A stretch of 38,440 bases of DNA, taken from positions 1-38,440 of the forward strand of contig LT649317.1 of the NCBI GenBank assembly GCA_900128395.1, in the 5' to 3' direction. How positions within the stretch are numbered: the stretch's first letter is position 1; every line of letters begins with the position of its first letter. This DNA is from Stramenopiles sp. TOSAG23-2. Taxonomy: Eukaryota; Sar. The position numbers and the translations under genes are program-made. The notes beneath the pieces are model-generated. The model saw nothing but the letters and a program-made list of their open reading frames with translations. It ran no database searches and was not told where the DNA came from. Below, piece after piece: positions 18,896 to 27,196 of the stretch.

Positions 18896-19108
18896 AAAGA
18901 AGAGGAGAGACGAGAAAGAAAATAAAAAAAAAAAGAAAGCGTTTGTGCAATCAAATAACAAATATTGCATGACATGTTTATGTATTTTATATATGTAACA
19001 CAAAATAAATCTCTCTTTCTCTCTCAAAAAAAAATCAAAAACAGTTTGAAGCAGACCACGGACAATTAATTTTGTACTCTTCCGTGCCTCTTTTTTGAGT
19101 ATTTTTTA

Positions 19109-20125
19109 CTACAATAAAACTTCTTCAGTAGCTTCCTCTTCTTCAGCTTTTTTATCTTCCTCTTCACATGTATCAGCTTGTGGCCATCTCTCTGTCATTG
19201 TAGTTACACCACCTAAGTAATCTTTTGGTAACATTGTTTTGCCACCAATCAATTGATGCATTTTTTCTATTGAAACATTTTTAAAACGTTCTGACATTTT
19301 TTTCGATAAAAACAACCTCATGATACGCATCAATGCGCTCATCCACCAAGGCGATCCAACAATAATTATACTTTTCATTTTAACTGGCAAACATCCATAA
19401 AACATTCGATTCATTTCTTTTTCAATACCACTGAAGGCATTATTCATTTTCACCATTTCACCAACTCCCATGTTATTAAAACTTTGGACAATGACAACAC
19501 CAGGATGCTGTGCTTTTTTATCAAACAAACAACATACAACCGTATACCAAAACCAACGCATCAACAGTTTATCGGTAATGCCCCATTCTTTTAAATCCCA
19601 ACCACGTCCATGTGATCCCATCGCATACGCCCAAAGGGGAGATCCACCAGCTACTTCATACTCTGGTGTGAAAGCACTCATAAATTCATTAACAACCCTG
19701 ATTTCTTTCAAATACACAGGAGTATCCCAATATTTTTCAAAATAATCATCTTGGCACTTTGCAAAACTTGTTAACCGTTTGAACGCTTTTGTGATATTAA
19801 AACATTCATTTTCAACATCTTCATCTTTTTGAGACCAATAGAGGAAGCCTCTATAAATATCATCTTTCGTTTTTCCCCTAGCCGCTGATTTTCCTAAGTG
19901 AACTGATTTAAAGTCATATATGGTATCAGTTTCATCCTCTTTTGCTGGTATCATTGCTTTCAATGCTAATAATGCATCGCCAATATCACCAAAGATAATT
20001 TTATCACCATCCTGATCCTCAACCTCCATATTATTCATAGCTTTCAATTCAGTTGTCACCGTGGCTGTCAATCTATCATCAAAACCAATTGCTTTCAATG
20101 AGTTATTCGCTGCAATTTCTGCCAT
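19109..20125 (-). CDS. CRAL-TRIO (SEC14-like) lipid-transfer protein
   Basis: A 338-residue frame. An N-terminal helical region with YRGFLYWSQKD (about 65-130) precedes a CRAL-TRIO domain (about 134-306). Visible family features are the GVVIVQSFNNMGVGEM strand-turn that replaces the usual 'D..G', the YGCLPVKMKSIIIVGSPWW strand pair, FLSKKMSERFKNV, and the closing MLPKDYLGG, equivalent to LP.EYGG in tocopherol-transfer protein. The C-terminus is an acidic tail. Members carry phosphoinositides, tocopherol or retinoids between membranes. It has no GOLD or other extra domain and no membrane segment. The ligand is unknown. Family assignment is good. Confidence 0.85.
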   Translation of the reverse strand: MAEIAANNSLKAIGFDDRLTATVTTELKAMNNMEVEDQDGDKIIFGDIGDALLALKAMIPAKEDETDTIYDFKSVHLGKSAARGKTKDDIYRGFLYWSQKDEDVENECFNITKAFKRLTSFAKCQDDYFEKYWDTPVYLKEIRVVNEFMSAFTPEYEVAGGSPLWAYAMGSHGRGWDLKEWGITDKLLMRWFWYTVVCCLFDKKAQHPGVVIVQSFNNMGVGEMVKMNNAFSGIEKEMNRMFYGCLPVKMKSIIIVGSPWWMSALMRIMRLFLSKKMSERFKNVSIEKMHQLIGGKTMLPKDYLGGVTTMTERWPQADTCEEEDKKAEEEEATEEVLL

Positions 20126-20507
20126 ATTAATAAAAAACTTATTTTTAATTTATGTTCTCCTTTAATATTATTATTATATATACGTATATATTATATTTAT
20201 ACAAATATCCAAAGCAATATATATATATATATTATATCATTATTTTAAAATAAATCATAAGTTTGTACATTTCCCATTTTTCTTTTACCTGGCATACCTA
20301 CTTTTATTTTTTTTTATTATTATTATTAATAATAATATCAACACAAAACTACAACAAAAAAATATATTTAATAATAAAAAAAAAATATAATATCATAAAT
20401 CAAATATCGTATATATATAATACGTACAAGATACGAGTATGAATAAAAACATCTCTCTGATCATCATCATCTACATATATACTACACATGTATCTTAAAT
20501 AACATAA
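20126..20507. other. Divergent spacer
   Basis: 382 bases of AT-rich sequence with (AT)n, (TTA)n and poly(A) runs between the CRAL-TRIO gene and the plus-strand dehydrogenase. It presumably holds both promoters; no discrete element could be defined. Confidence 0.45.
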
Positions 20508-21365
20508 ATGAAAATAGGATTGTTACATCCTGGTGCAATGGGAAGCACCATTGGTGCGTGCCTTGTACATAATAATCATGAAGTGTTTGTTGCATTAAAT
20601 AATAGATCAAAAGATTCAATTGAAAGAGCAGAAAAACATAAATTACTAAATTGTGAAAATATTGAAAATATGTGTCATTTATGTGAGATTATCATCTGCA
20701 TTTGTCCACCCGCATTTGCAATGGATGTTTGTAATATTGTAGTGAATTGTAAGTTTAATGGATTGTATGTTGATGCAAATGCTATTAATCCAGCGACATC
20801 GATGATAATAGCAGAAAAAATTAATAATTCAGGAAGATATGTTGATGGTGGGATTATTGGCCCGCCTGCAATAGTTGCAAATACTACTCGATTATATTTA
20901 TCCGGTCCAGAAGCATTACAAGTTGCTGCGTTGTTTGAAAATACATTATGCCAGGCTATACCATTATCAAATGATAAATCTGTCGTTTCTGCATCTGCCA
21001 TGAAATTGGCATATAGTAGCTGGACGAAAGGTAGTTCTGCTTTATTATTGTCTGTATTAAGTTTTGCTAAACATCAGAGACTCGACAATGAGTTATTAAA
21101 GGAATTCAATATTAGTCAAAAATATGCTTTACTGCGATCTGAGCGATTAGGCTTTGTAGCACCAAAAGCATGGAGATTTGAAGGTGAAATGGAAGAGATT
21201 GCTGCAGCTTTTAGTTCAGCAAATTTACCATCAGGATTTCATGATAGTAGTGCTAAAATATATCGAAGATTAAAACATCTAAAAGGTGCATTGGCAACAG
21301 ATTATAAAGTAAATCAAATGACAGATATAATCATAATAAAAAAGGATGAGGATGAGGGGGAGTAA
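20508..21365 (+). CDS. 6PGDH-like NAD(P)-binding dehydrogenase with DUF1932 C-terminus
   Basis: A 285-residue frame. The N-terminal Rossmann fold opens MKIGLLHPGAMGSTIGA, the GLLHPGxMG form typical of this subfamily, followed by EVFVALNNRS and IIICICPPAFAMDV. The substrate loop VDANAINPATS and VDGGIIGPPA are conserved beta-hydroxyacid-dehydrogenase features. The C-terminal half (about 165-265) is a DUF1932-type all-helical domain with KLAYSSWTKGSSALLL and KAWRFEGEMEEIAAAF...LPSGFH. Expected to oxidise or reduce a small beta-hydroxyacid in the cytosol; the substrate is unknown. The 3' end is partly duplicated just downstream (see the repeat at 21236-21560). The last 15 or so residues (IIIIKKDEDEGE) lie in the repeat-prone part and may be a late addition. 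Confidence 0.85.
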   Translation: MKIGLLHPGAMGSTIGACLVHNNHEVFVALNNRSKDSIERAEKHKLLNCENIENMCHLCEIIICICPPAFAMDVCNIVVNCKFNGLYVDANAINPATSMIIAEKINNSGRYVDGGIIGPPAIVANTTRLYLSGPEALQVAALFENTLCQAIPLSNDKSVVSASAMKLAYSSWTKGSSALLLSVLSFAKHQRLDNELLKEFNISQKYALLRSERLGFVAPKAWRFEGEMEEIAAAFSSANLPSGFHDSSAKIYRRLKHLKGALATDYKVNQMTDIIIIKKDEDEGE

Positions 21366-21600
21366 TTCGAATGTATATGTATTTACCTATACTATTTCAT
21401 GATAGTAGTGCTAAAATATATTTAAAACATCTTGGGTGCGTTGGCAACAGATTATAAAGTACCTGGTAAATCAAATGACAGATACAATCATAATAAGAAC
21501 GAAGGATGGGGATGGAGTTGAAGATAAACGAGTGATGGGTGAATATAGTGAATAATTCGAAAAAGAATATATATGCATTTATTTATATTATTACAGGTAT
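21236..21600 (+). repeat. Tandem, decayed duplication of the 3' end of the dehydrogenase gene
   Basis: The segment from about 21236 (TTTCATGATAGTAGTGCTAAAATATA) through the stop to about 21395 is followed directly by a second, degraded copy from about 21396 to 21560. Shared blocks include TTGG-CAACAGATTATAAAGT, AAATCAAATGACAGATA-AATCATAATAA, GGATG-GGATG and TAATTCGAA. The copy carries deletions, an inserted CCTGGTA and shifted frames, so it is not coding. A further weak match (ATAGTAGT...) at about 21605 may be the start of a third copy, cut by the element at 21611. Confidence 0.75.
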
Positions 21601-21610
21601 ATATAGTAGT

Positions 21611-21850
21611 CCTGATATAATTGTTACTGTGCCGGCCAGTCACCGATTTTCGGTACAATTTGTTTGTATACTTAAACACTACATTACCAATCAAATACAC
21701 AAATTAATCCAAAACTCACACACTCGAAATTTATTGAAACCTGAAAACCGATTAATTTGTGTATTTGATAGGTATTATAGTGTTTAAGTATACTAAAACA
21801 TTTGTACCGAAAATCGGTGACTGGCCGGCACAGTAAAAATTATATCGGGT
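21611..21850. mobile_element. MITE-like element with inverted arms of about 100 bases
   Basis: Left arm 21611-21709 and right arm 21750-21850 are reverse complements over about 100 bases with about 90% or better identity, separated by only about 40 bases. The arm core reads CTGTGCCGGCCAGTCACCGA. CTGTGCC/GGCACAG is flanked by TA on both sides (about 21624 and 21834), but the inverted similarity continues about 12 bases further out, so the true ends are uncertain. There is no coding capacity. It could be a Tc1/mariner-type MITE or another non-autonomous DNA transposon, and it is likely to form a long hairpin when single-stranded. Confidence 0.75.
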
Positions 21851-22152
21851 ATTATGATGTATTTTTTTATTATTTATTTATTTATTGAATTATACTTCAC
21901 ATACACAATCCGCAATCACAATATCACAATACTGGAAAAGGGAAATATGGAAACATATAATACTGTATTGTTTCGCTAATCTCGTGTATGTGTTTTCTTT
22001 TTGTTTTGTGGTGGTGATCATTATAAGTCAATAAAATTGTATTAACAACGAGTACAATTTGAATAGATAGGTATATATATATATATATATATATTAATTT
22101 GTTCACTATTTTATTATTTTTTTATTTTTAATATAATTTTTACAAAAAAAAA
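21851..22152. other. AT-rich spacer upstream of the TRAPP subunit gene
   Basis: About 300 bases with (TTTA)n near 21865-21890 and an (AT)n run at about 22071-22094. It should contain the TRAPP gene promoter. Nothing else seen. Confidence 0.45.
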
Positions 22153-22614
22153 ATGTCGATAGAATGTGTTGCAATTGTTGGGGAAAATAATAATCCATTG
22201 TATTTAGCGACGTATCCAAAGTTAGATAGTACCGATCTGCAACATCGATTTCAATTAATAGTATATTCCTCCCTTGATATAATAGATGCATGGGTAAAAC
22301 AGCAGAAAAGTGGTAATAGTGATAATAGTAATATTGATAATCAATTTGTGGGATATTTATGTTCAATGGAACATTTCAAAGTTTTTGGATATGTAACAAA
22401 TACATCATTAAAATTTTTAATCGTTGTCAGTGATGAAGTTGATTCGTTGCGTTTGCCATTCGGTAGCGTACATAATTTCTTTCTTAACTTTCATCAAATA
22501 TATATAGAAGCGTTGTATAATCCATTTTATAAAATTGGTACACCTCTTACATCTCCAAAATTTAGCAAAAAAATGAGTTTATTAGTCAGTCAAAGTGAGA
22601 AGAAAATGTTTTGA
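22153..22614 (+). CDS. TRAPPC2L: TRAPP complex subunit 2-like (TRAPPC2L / Tca17)
   Basis: A 153-residue frame, TGA stop. It matches the TRAPPC2L longin-fold family along its whole length: CVAIVGENNNPLYLAT (strand 1), HRFQLIVYSSLDIIDAWV (helix 1), FVGYLCSMEHFKVFGYVTNTSLKFLIVV (strands 3-5), and the C-terminal helix ending YIEALYNPFYKIGTPLTSPKF, where NPFY is highly characteristic. The normal family length is about 140. An Asn/Ser insert at about 51-58 lengthens the loop after helix 1. The subunit belongs to the TRAPP tethering complex that activates Rab1/Rab11-type GTPases at ER-to-Golgi and Golgi membranes. Confident assignment. Confidence 0.93.
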   Translation: MSIECVAIVGENNNPLYLATYPKLDSTDLQHRFQLIVYSSLDIIDAWVKQQKSGNSDNSNIDNQFVGYLCSMEHFKVFGYVTNTSLKFLIVVSDEVDSLRLPFGSVHNFFLNFHQIYIEALYNPFYKIGTPLTSPKFSKKMSLLVSQSEKKMF

Positions 22615-23388
22615 AGAAAGTAAAATTATATTAATGATCGATAAAAAAAAATATCTTTTGTGTGGTGTGTTTAATAAAATTTTGCACAAAACACACACAT
22701 GGGGTGTCGTACCCTGCCGGTGTATGGAATATCTCGTCACCACTGCCAGTTGGTGTTGTACAACAAAAGTCACTAGCAGAACAACATTCTTGCCCATGTA
22801 CGCCAATTAATATGATAATACTATGATAATAAATGGGACCAATATACAAATAAATATTTTAATTTTACAGACTTTGTCATGATGTTGGTCCTTTATGTGT
22901 TAAAAGCTAGTGTTCATATACGTGTACCCCTTTCCTATTGTCATAGACCAATAACTAAACTTCTTTGTTGATATATATTATTTATTTCGCTTTTTGCAAA
23001 AACATAGTATATGTAAAATATGTAAAATATGCATATATATGCAACCATATATAATATGCACCTGGTACTGTATTAGACGACTATAATAATAAATTCAAGG
23101 CAACAAGTCTAGGTAATACCAGGTATATACCACAGTATACCAAGTTCGCAGAAAGGAAGAAGACGGTTAGATATAGTGCGTTATATATTTTAAAAAGCTA
23201 TTAGAGCTACTACAAATATACCTATTTCTTGAAAAAAAAAAAAGAACATATATATATATATATATTGCGTGTGGAAACAAAGAAGTTCATTTAGTAAAGA
23301 GAATAATAATAATAATAATAACAATATCAAAACATACCTACATATATATATATACACACTATATTTTTTTTTTTGAAATAATATCATC
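22615..23388. other. Spacer with a GC-richer patch and an intergenic TAGACGACTA motif
   Basis: 774 bases. At 22670-22800 the composition is distinctly less AT-rich and frames are open on both strands. On the minus strand (22849 to 22631) the 72-codon frame would give a cysteine-rich chain (QECCSASDFCCTTP...DTPCVCF) after a weak hydrophobic start. This could be a small gene or an exon but is too weak to call. An exact TAGACGACTA lies at 23074-23083. The right end has (AT)n and (AAT)n runs before the next start. Confidence 0.4.
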
Positions 23389-24495
23389 ATGGCAAAAGTA
23401 GATGGAATGGATGGTGAGAAAATGACGGCTGTTCATATTACGGAATGGTTACAACCTGGAACGGTACCGGAAAAAATTAGTTTTGGGCAAATAAATGTAC
23501 CACCAGCACCAAAGAAAGCTGAAGTAATTATTAGTGTCAAAGCAGCTTCAATACAAGGTGATGATGTTGCGTTGATGCAAGATACATGGGCTGGTGGTAC
23601 CGCTCATAGCCGTAAGCCCACAGCTGATAATCCAGTTATAGGTGGAACCGATTATGCAGGTGTCGTTCTTGCTGTAGGTCCAAACTGTAGTAAATTAAAA
23701 GTAGGTGACCGAGTGTGTGGAATTGTGAAGCCATATGAGTATCAAATGGGAACATGGGCAGATAAAATACTGGCAAATGAAAAAGATGTTTGTGTTATTA
23801 CGGATGATAGTATCTCCTTCGTTGATGCTGCAGCAGCCCAAATGGGAACGTTTGTTAGTGCAGATTTGGTAAGACTTGCAAGTAGTAAACTTGAAAAAGA
23901 TGGGTGCCGTTCCATTGTTGTAGGTGCGTCAGGTGCAATTGGTTTAGTTTTGCTTCAAATGTTAAAAAAATACAAAAATGGGCACGTAACTGCCATTTGT
24001 AGTGGTTCTAATGCAGAAAAATGCAAATCGATGGGTGCAACGGAGACGATCGATTATACAGTCAAACCATTTGGTGAACAGCTTGCGGATAAAGATAAAT
24101 ATGATGTTGTATTTGATCTTGTTGGTGGTAAAGATATTGAAGCACAATCAAGACCATTGTTGAAAAAATCAGGTGCGATGTTTATTACTGCAGTTGGTGA
24201 AACACGATTTATGGGAATGGAAGGAAAACTTGAAGGTGTAGGTGGCATGATTTGTCGTATAATTTGTCGATCAATGTGTGGTTGTTGTTATTCTCCATAT
24301 AAATGGGTTCTTGCACAACCATATCCACCAATGAAACAAGACATATTTGAGAAATATGTAGTTAATGATAAAGTTCGTGCTTCTATTTCTGAGGAAATAC
24401 CATTTCAAGAAGCACCAATACGTCAAGCGATGACAAGGGTTTTTCAACATCATGCCGGTGGAAGAGTCGTAATCAATATGGAAAGTAGTGCTTAA
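23389..24495 (+). CDS. MDR-family oxidoreductase (quinone reductase / RTN4IP1-like)
   Basis: A 368-residue frame. Medium-chain dehydrogenase/reductase fold: a GroES-like N-terminus (about 20-150) with VIISVKAASIQGDDV, PVIGGTDYAGVVLAVG and LKVGDRVCG, then a Rossmann domain with the NADPH motif VVGASGAIGLVLLQM (about 178-192). GATETIDYTVKPF and YDVVFDLVGG follow, and HHAGGRVVINM ends it. The zinc ligands of true alcohol dehydrogenases are absent, so it belongs with zinc-free quinone oxidoreductases. Unusual is a cysteine-rich insert, MICRIICRSMCGCCYSPYKW (about 285-305), with six cysteines, which is longer and richer than I expect in the family. No targeting signal is evident. Probably reduces a quinone or enone with NADPH. 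Confidence 0.88.
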   Translation: MAKVDGMDGEKMTAVHITEWLQPGTVPEKISFGQINVPPAPKKAEVIISVKAASIQGDDVALMQDTWAGGTAHSRKPTADNPVIGGTDYAGVVLAVGPNCSKLKVGDRVCGIVKPYEYQMGTWADKILANEKDVCVITDDSISFVDAAAAQMGTFVSADLVRLASSKLEKDGCRSIVVGASGAIGLVLLQMLKKYKNGHVTAICSGSNAEKCKSMGATETIDYTVKPFGEQLADKDKYDVVFDLVGGKDIEAQSRPLLKKSGAMFITAVGETRFMGMEGKLEGVGGMICRIICRSMCGCCYSPYKWVLAQPYPPMKQDIFEKYVVNDKVRASISEEIPFQEAPIRQAMTRVFQHHAGGRVVINMESSA

Positions 24496-25285
24496 AAATT
24501 TTTGTCTACATCTAACATATGCATAAAAATACGACACGGTTCGTATATGTGTTATATAAACTGCAACGTGCAACTGTATGAACCTTTTTTATACAACAAT
24601 AAATAATAATAATATTTTTTTATTTGAGCTTTTTTCATCGGGCTCTTCGGAATTCATCGGGTCGACGATAGTTTTGAATTTGCTCTATTGCCTCTACTAT
24701 CGATAAGATCTATTTAAAACGATACACTATTGATTTTTTAAAATAGCATATATATAGCATTGTATTAGACCACCACGGATATAAGCTATAGATAGCTAGC
24801 TCTAGCCCAGCTGGGCCAGCTATAGCAAGGATGAAACTCTCCTCAAAACAGGCGGGGTCAAATTAGTACAGATTTAGTATACTATAAATATTTGATAGGT
24901 AGATCTTGGAAGATAATAAATCCATAAAATCCAAAAATGACCAATGTTAATTGGATGAAAATATCTAGAATATCCGATTATTTATATTATCCTATATAAA
25001 TATATATTTATAGTATACTAAATCTGTACTTATTAGACCACGCCTGTTTTGAGGAGAGAGATTTAGATTCATCCGTCGTCTTATTATTTTATCGTATGTG
25101 TTGTTACATAACAGGTAAATAATGTAATAGAAAATAGAAATTCAAATTGTTGTGAGAGAGATGTACATTATATATATCTTTTTATGCATATATATATATA
25201 TATATATATTATATTAAAGATACATCATTTCATACTAGTAATATCATCAGTGAAAATCAAATAATATTAAAACAAATAAACAACA
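24496..25285. other. Spacer holding a MITE-like inverted repeat
   Basis: 790 bases between two plus-strand genes. The centre is the inverted-repeat element at 24830-25073. Just left of it lies a small palindromic patch (about 24783-24826) around a perfect CCCAGCTGGG with GCTATAG/CTATAGC arms. The remainder is AT-rich, with an (AT)n run (about 25186-25210) before the next gene. No coding frame. Confidence 0.5.
24830..25073. mobile_element. MITE-like element with inverted arms of about 60 bases
   Basis: Left arm 24830-24891 and right arm about 25008-25073 are reverse complements. Over the 55 aligned bases from CTCTCCTCAAAACAGGCG inward I count three mismatches. The internal spacer is about 115 bases and AT-rich, with no coding frame. 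No target-site duplication is obvious. It is unrelated in sequence to the element at 21611. Most likely a short non-autonomous DNA transposon; a cruciform-forming regulatory element is possible but less likely. Confidence 0.72.
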
Positions 25286-26515
25286 ATGAGAAAAAATTTA
25301 AAACGACTACAAGAAGAGGAGGAAAATAATTCTTCATCCAATTCAAATTCAAAAAAAAAACAAAAAATTACAAGTACTCCTCAAAAAATTGAATTTTCAT
25401 TAGCTGATTTAAAATATACGACAATATCTGCATCATTGAAAGAATCTACGGAAGACGATATAATTAAAAAATATTTTGAAGACATTACTAATTTATTGAC
25501 AACAAATACGAAGCTTCCTGTTGGTCTTGATTGTGAATGGTGTCCACCATGGTTTAGAAGTGCTGAGGAACCAGAAGAACGTATATGCACAATGCAATTT
25601 TATAATCCAAACGTAGGAGCATTAGTTTTATCAACAGTTGGTGTTAAAATTTTGCCAAATTATTTAATAGATTTTTTTGGAAACAATAATATTTTAAAAG
25701 TTGGAGTAAATATTATTGGTGATGGTGCTCGTATTAAACGTGATTTCAAAACAACTGTAAATGGTTTATTCAATTTAGAACAATTATCAAATGCTCAAGG
25801 TAGACTATCAATGGAAAAACTTGTAGCAAATCATTGTCCTAAGAAATTTCATATAAGCAAAAATTCAATGGAAAGTAAAGTTAGGCTTGGTGATTGGTCT
25901 AAATTTCCACTCGATAACTTGCAATTGAAATATGCTAGTGTTGATGCTGTATTATCATTTACAATTTTTTTGTTTCAAAAAAAACTTAAATGGATGAATG
26001 GAAAAGATTTCAATATCAATGAAAAGGATAAAGTTCTACAAGGAGGCAATGTACAATCAGTTGAATATGATCCATTGTTAGAAAAAGAAAATGAAGAAAA
26101 AGATCAAAATGAATTACAAAAGAAAAAAGCTTCTAGCGATAAAGCAAATTCAAATTTTTTCATCATGCATCGAAATCGATCCATCGTGCCACCAAATTTA
26201 AATTCAAAAGAACACCCGAAAGGTACGAAAACTTGCTTGGATGGTTTAGTTATTGTTGCTAGTGGTGTTTTAGATAGCTTTTCACGTAAGGAATTTGCTG
26301 AATATGTTAAAAAACATGGTGGAAAAATTTCTAAATCCATCACAAGAAAAACTTCATTTTTAGTTAATGATCATGGTACCGTTGGTCCATCAAAATTTAA
26401 AAAATGCCAAGCAAATAATATACCTGTAGTGGGAGAAGATCATATATTAGAATTGGTTCGGAAAAATAGTAATGAGGATAGTTGTAGTAGTATCAATAGT
26501 AGTAATATGCCATAA
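25286..26515 (+). CDS. WRN-type 3'-5' exonuclease fused to a C-terminal BRCT domain
   Basis: A 409-residue frame. After a basic Ser/Asn-rich start, residues about 75-235 form a DEDDy exonuclease domain of the Werner type. Metal ligands D82 and E84 (LDCEW), D146 (IIGDGARIKRDF), Y216 and D220 (LKYASVDA) are all present, and WSKFPL just before the last motif is a WRN signature. A charged linker (about 240-305) leads to a BRCT domain (about 314-392: LDGLVIVASGVLDSFSRKEF, KHGGKISKSITRKTSFLV, KKCQANNIPVVGEDHILELV), of the single-BRCT RFC1/ligase style. It should trim 3' ends in nuclear DNA repair or replication, with the BRCT as targeting module. There is no helicase domain. Active-site integrity argues for a working enzyme. 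Confidence 0.92.
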   Translation: MRKNLKRLQEEEENNSSSNSNSKKKQKITSTPQKIEFSLADLKYTTISASLKESTEDDIIKKYFEDITNLLTTNTKLPVGLDCEWCPPWFRSAEEPEERICTMQFYNPNVGALVLSTVGVKILPNYLIDFFGNNNILKVGVNIIGDGARIKRDFKTTVNGLFNLEQLSNAQGRLSMEKLVANHCPKKFHISKNSMESKVRLGDWSKFPLDNLQLKYASVDAVLSFTIFLFQKKLKWMNGKDFNINEKDKVLQGGNVQSVEYDPLLEKENEEKDQNELQKKKASSDKANSNFFIMHRNRSIVPPNLNSKEHPKGTKTCLDGLVIVASGVLDSFSRKEFAEYVKKHGGKISKSITRKTSFLVNDHGTVGPSKFKKCQANNIPVVGEDHILELVRKNSNEDSCSSINSSNMP

Positions 26516-27196
26516 ATAAATAAGAAATAAGAGTACACTCTTATGTGATAAATAAATAGATATATTATATACTTGTAGACCTATCCAGCTATGCCTATAT
26601 ATTATATTTTTTACAACTTTTTTATTATATTACGATTTTAATTTACCTGGTCAATGCTATTCAATGCTAAAAATCACACACAGCCTTTTTCCATCCGTTT
26701 TGGTTTCCCAGTTTGCAACTGGAATACCATATAAATAATAGTAAAACTAATTTATAATATTAATAATAATAAAAGTAATAATAGTATTTTAATAGGTATT
26801 AATAATTGCTTATATTTATATTATTTATTATGCACTTCTTTTTTTATAACTATTCACTATGTAATAATAATTATATATATATATGTAATTTCATTGCCTT
26901 TCGATATTTTGTCTAGTTCAGTCACGCAAACACACACACACACACACACACACATTTTTTTTCCCAACATTCTTGTACGACACTTAAAGTCCGTTATAAG
27001 TAGCTGGTATATGTACACACACAACAGTACCATTTGGAACAAGGCAAATCGATCATTTCTAGAACCTTATTATATGTAACTACAACAATCAATATTCCAA
27101 TAAACTAAACTATAAAATAAATGTATATAAAATAAATATTAAATCAAACAATAAACATTAAAGGTCTATATATACGTAGCTAGTATACGAACCATC
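26516..27196. other. AT-rich spacer with a CA microsatellite
   Basis: 681 bases between two plus-strand genes. It contains a CA repeat at about 26931-26954 and assorted AT runs; a slightly less AT-rich patch at about 26680-26720 shows no motif. It must include the promoter of the giant IQ/Tudor gene. No gene seen. Confidence 0.45.
26931..26954. repeat. (CA)n microsatellite
   Basis: About 11 CA units, directly followed by poly(T). Simple repeat. Confidence 0.9.

Noticed and set aside
21585-21600. TTATTACAG as an intron 3' splice site after the dehydrogenase gene
   Set aside because: No matching donor with conserved coding on both sides; the region is explained by the tandem duplication.
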